The notes beneath the pieces are model-generated. The model worked only from the letters and a program-made list of their open reading frames with translations, ran no database searches and was not told where the DNA came from. 10,526 bases of DNA. Origin: Asterionellopsis glacialis (lineage: Eukaryota > Bacillariophyta > Plagiogrammaphyceae > Rhaphoneidales > Asterionellopsidaceae). Shown one piece after another: positions 8,376 through 10,526 of the stretch (its first letter is position 1; each line of letters opens with the position of its first letter). The translations under genes and the position numbers were made by a program. Where the stretch lies: positions 2,629 to 13,154 of the forward strand of contig WKLE02002893.1 in the NCBI GenBank assembly GCA_014885115.2, read 5' to 3'.

Positions 8376-9170
8376 TCAATCTGGTTGGAACTGAAAGTAA
8401 TGATTAATGGTCCGCACTCCTTTAATTGCCCACCCTGTTTTACACTGTTTAAATAGTAGGTTGCCATGTTGATAATTTTGTATTTGAGTTGTTCCTATGT
8501 TATCTGTGTGCATTTTGACATTGCTATAAAATATATCTTTATCCCGGGACATCACTTCTTCTTTAAACTGGTATAGCGCTTCCATCTCCTTGATGGCTCT
8601 TTCGCAAATTATATTGTTCTGTTGGTAACAGTTGAAGCCATGTTTTATGGAATTACAGATTTGCCAATAGTTGGGATACCAGTTATAAATGGTGCAACAC
8701 ATAGCTATTGTCCAGGATTGGCCGGTTTGTCGGGTTTGCGAGGTCGTAACGTAATGGCGATCTTGCAGGTCTGACCAAGTCTGGATGAATCTACCTTGAA
8801 TAATTTGTATTCTACCTAACTCAGATTGCTGATCATATAGATTTGTTAGTAAATGCAATGGTTGTGCACGATAAGTATTCGAGACCAAACAGAAGGGTGT
8901 CACAGATCATTGGATCAGATTCCAATTTTTCGCACAGTGCACAAATCAATTGGAGTAGTAATAACCTTCTTTTATGTAACTTGGAATTGGTGCATTGGAA
9001 ATGGTGTAACATGTCCTCCTCAATGTCCTTGCATGATGGACACAGCAGAGATGTCAATCAATCATATCGGGAAATGGACGTATTCAAAGGCAGGTGAAAA
9101 TGGACCAGTTTAATAAGGATTGGATGAGTCATTGATGATAATGCTGTGGTGTGGGCAGATATGTTAATGG
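8376..9170 (-). pseudogene. Retroelement zinc site and C-terminal domain, frame-broken
   Basis: Continuing from the RNase H in a shifted frame, 9170-9061 reads MTHPILIKLVHFHLPLN, followed by a TGA at 9060-9058. After that comes CPSCKDIEEDMLHHFQC, a C-x2-C-x8-H-x3-C zinc site as found after RNase H in such elements. Near 8870 the frame shifts again into QSELGRIQIIQGRFIQTWS, an NxxGW...GR...W-type block with Arg for Trp. TGQSWTIAMCC and EALYQFKEEVMSRDKDIFY follow, and the end is GVRTINHYF, a C-terminus typical of the family in my recollection. Two frameshifts and one stop make it a dead copy. The natural stop is the TGA at 8378-8376. Confidence 0.75.
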
Positions 9171-9937
9171 AATGGTATTGTGTATGTGTAAATTTTTGCC
9201 GACTTTGTATGTAGTTTGCTAATCTTGGGGCATGTCATGCATAACGGATTGCCAATAGGTACTTTGATATTAAGTTGCGCCCGGTTGCAAGGAAATTGTA
9301 TAACTTTAGAAAGAGTGGATGGACATTCTGTCAGGTGAACATGACTGGCTAGCAAATCTGCCTCTACATTGAGCTGAGCTGGGAGAGGTAGATCTGAGAA
9401 TGAGCAGTTATCATCTTGATGCCTGTGGACATGTAATAATGTGTATTCTGGCATTTTTTGAAGGGTGTCGCAAATTATTTGGATGGCATCCCAATCGCTA
9501 TAGAGTGTCGAGTTTGGTGTTGGGTAGGCCTGGAGTTGTATTTTCTCAATTCGTGTTAAGAGGGATTTGTTATCTGTGTATTGTGTTATTTGAATTTCAT
9601 TGTACCAGTCAATTTTGTAGTAAATTTTTAGTAAGAAGAGAAAGGTGACCCAGGACAAAGAGCTGTATGCCACTGCTCTCATGGAATTTCCCACAGAGCA
9701 ACCATATGCCCAACCCAGGCAGGATATGATGTGTGTTCCTGTACTAGTTGCTGCAACCCATCCAAATGTACTATTGCCATTTTTGGATACTGAGCCATCA
9801 CTGGTGATGATAACTTGATGGAAAGCAATAAATTGGATGATGTCCTCTATCGGGACCAGGAATTTGAGGTATAAGAGCAATTGTCTTGTCCATTCTGACT
9901 CTTTTCCAGAGCTAGAAATTTGCACCTGGTAGAGAGC
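9164..9937 (-). pseudogene. Retroelement RNase H domain, catalytic Glu lost
   Basis: RNase H degrades the RNA strand of the RNA-DNA hybrid during reverse transcription. The open frame runs from just after a TAG at 9940 to a TAA at 9166-9164. It has no ATG; counting the GTG at 9925 as residue 1, the motifs are TSDGS with Asp43, SMRAVAYS with Val85, QYTDNKS with Asp118, and HRHQDD then LPAQLNVEAD with Asp190. Relatives have Glu at the Val85 position (RAEAY or RAEGY). The codon here is GTG, one A-to-T change from GAG, so the domain should be inactive. After LNIKVPIGNPLC the frame fails and coding similarity moves to another frame near 9170. The missing upstream part would be the reverse transcriptase. 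Confidence 0.8.
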
Positions 9938-10526
9938 CTACATTCTGAAACTTACAGAAGTAATCCCCCAGTTCTCCCCATTGTACATAGGACTTTTGAC
10001 AAGATTCCTTCTCATCCTCCTCCAATGATGCAACCCTCCAATGCCGATGATGCTGGTAACACCAATAATCCTCTTATCCCACCCTCATCTCAACGCATCC
10101 CAACAACTACTTTAGGCAATCATCAAGAATCAGAAGAATTTATCAAAGTTCTAGGCAAAAAGAAGAAATCAAGCTTTAAAAACTCCACTTTTGGTAACAA
10201 ACAATCCACTTGCTACAAATGTTGTCTTCAAGCCCACATGACAATCCCTTCATCCCAAACAACAGCATTGTGAACACAGCCACCCTCCAGAAACAGTTTG
10301 TAGAACAAATATTCTCTGTTGACAATTCAACTTTGATTTTTAAATGGCAAGATGAAGAAAAATTCAACCCATTAACAAAAGCTGATCAACTTCCAACCAA
10401 CAAGGCCAGTATCAAACAATTGATCTCAGGAACCAACACATTTCAAGGCCCAAGCAACACTAACATCTTGAAGTTTTTTCTACTTCATCAGAGTGGAAAA
10501 GTATGGCACTCCCCATGATTTTTCAC
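9938..10526 (+). pseudogene. Retroelement N-terminal (ORF1-like) fragment, runs off the window
   Basis: In one frame, a Pro/Ser/Thr-rich stretch (MMQPSNADDAGNTNNPLIPP, first ATG at 10026) leads to SEEFIKVLGKKKKSSFKN, a basic block like the one before the first folded region of diatom retroelement proteins. The frame ends at 10273. Another frame, open from about 10210, continues with TLQKQFVEQIFSVDNSTLIF and PLTKADQLPTNKASIKQL, resembling the PL..P.QLP...... L..YF pattern of the same proteins, and then stops at 10518. The domain is a nucleic-acid-binding or gag-like N-terminus by inference. The frameshift near 10210-10273 marks it as broken. It lies head to head with the RNase H fragment to its left, and the exact junction near 9926-9960 cannot be fixed by eye. 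Confidence 0.55.

Larger units (their letters stand above)
8237..9937 (-). mobile_element. Decayed retroelement, 3' portion with tail
   Basis: This segment contains, in order on the minus strand, an RNase H domain, a CCHC-like zinc site, a C-terminal domain ending GVRTINHYF, a stop at 8378-8376 and about 140 bases of 3' untranslated sequence. That order matches the C-terminal part of reverse-transcriptase polyproteins abundant in diatom genomes, as I recall the family. No reverse-transcriptase domain is left: the frame is closed at 9940-9938 by a TAG just above the RNase H. The 3' end is probably the short ATTAATATTATTATTAAG run (8241-8258), a simple-repeat tail of the type found at ends of non-LTR elements. 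No target-site duplication could be set, because the 5' end is unclear. Confidence 0.7.

Noticed and set aside
8843..9113. Two overlapping plus-strand frames opposite the zinc-site region
   Set aside because: The minus strand carries the CPSC...HHFQC motif in the expected order after RNase H. The plus-strand frames are antisense shadows.
9400..9648. Plus-strand open frame opposite the RNase H domain
   Set aside because: It is antisense to clear RNase H motifs (TSDGS, YTDNKS, NVEAD), so it is a shadow frame.
1..10526. CRISPR arrays, tRNA or rRNA genes
   Set aside because: I found no regularly spaced repeats, no cloverleaf with a GGTTCGA-type arm, and no conserved rRNA segment on either strand by eye.

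Overview
The window looks like nuclear DNA of a eukaryotic microalga, most likely a diatom. The basis is AT-rich, loosely packed sequence with uninterrupted eukaryote-style genes, a short GT-AG intron that can be verified from the reading frame, a membrane-anchored SGNH-type protein of the kind common in diatoms, and decayed retroelements. The assignment is an inference from protein style, and a related stramenopile is possible. There are no bacterial operon features.

Layout. From 1 to about 1861 the plus strand carries scattered, stop-ridden fragments of an unrecognised acidic protein or proteins. From about 3602 down to 2196 the minus strand carries a second broken gene, Cys-rich and equally unrecognised. 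The two point tail to tail across a roughly 330-base AT-rich, non-coding centre. They may be the decayed ORFs of one mobile element.

The middle holds two intact genes on the minus strand. The first (5183 to 3696) is a single-exon type II membrane or secreted SGNH-like protein whose expected nucleophile serine is a glycine, with three undetermined bases near its C-terminus. The second (7877 or 8093 to 6286) is a signal-bearing six-bladed NHL-repeat propeller. Its last two blades are restored only by removing a 149-base intron. Between the two genes lies a possible small three-exon gene (6205 to 5746), which is tentative.

The right end is retroelement debris. From 9937 down to about 8237 the minus strand encodes the C-terminal third of a reverse-transcriptase polyprotein: RNase H, a CCHC-like zinc site, a C-terminal domain and a 3' tail. 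It is broken by frameshifts, a stop and loss of a catalytic glutamate. Immediately to its right, on the opposite strand, starts an N-terminal (ORF1-like) retroelement fragment that runs off the window. This head-to-head geometry fits a 5'-inverted insertion, but two independent insertions are not excluded. The retroelement 3' end lies only about 140 to 360 bases upstream of the NHL gene, so it forms part of that gene's upstream region.

The intact genes share a strand and probable secretory-pathway targeting. Nothing in the sequence shows that they act together.
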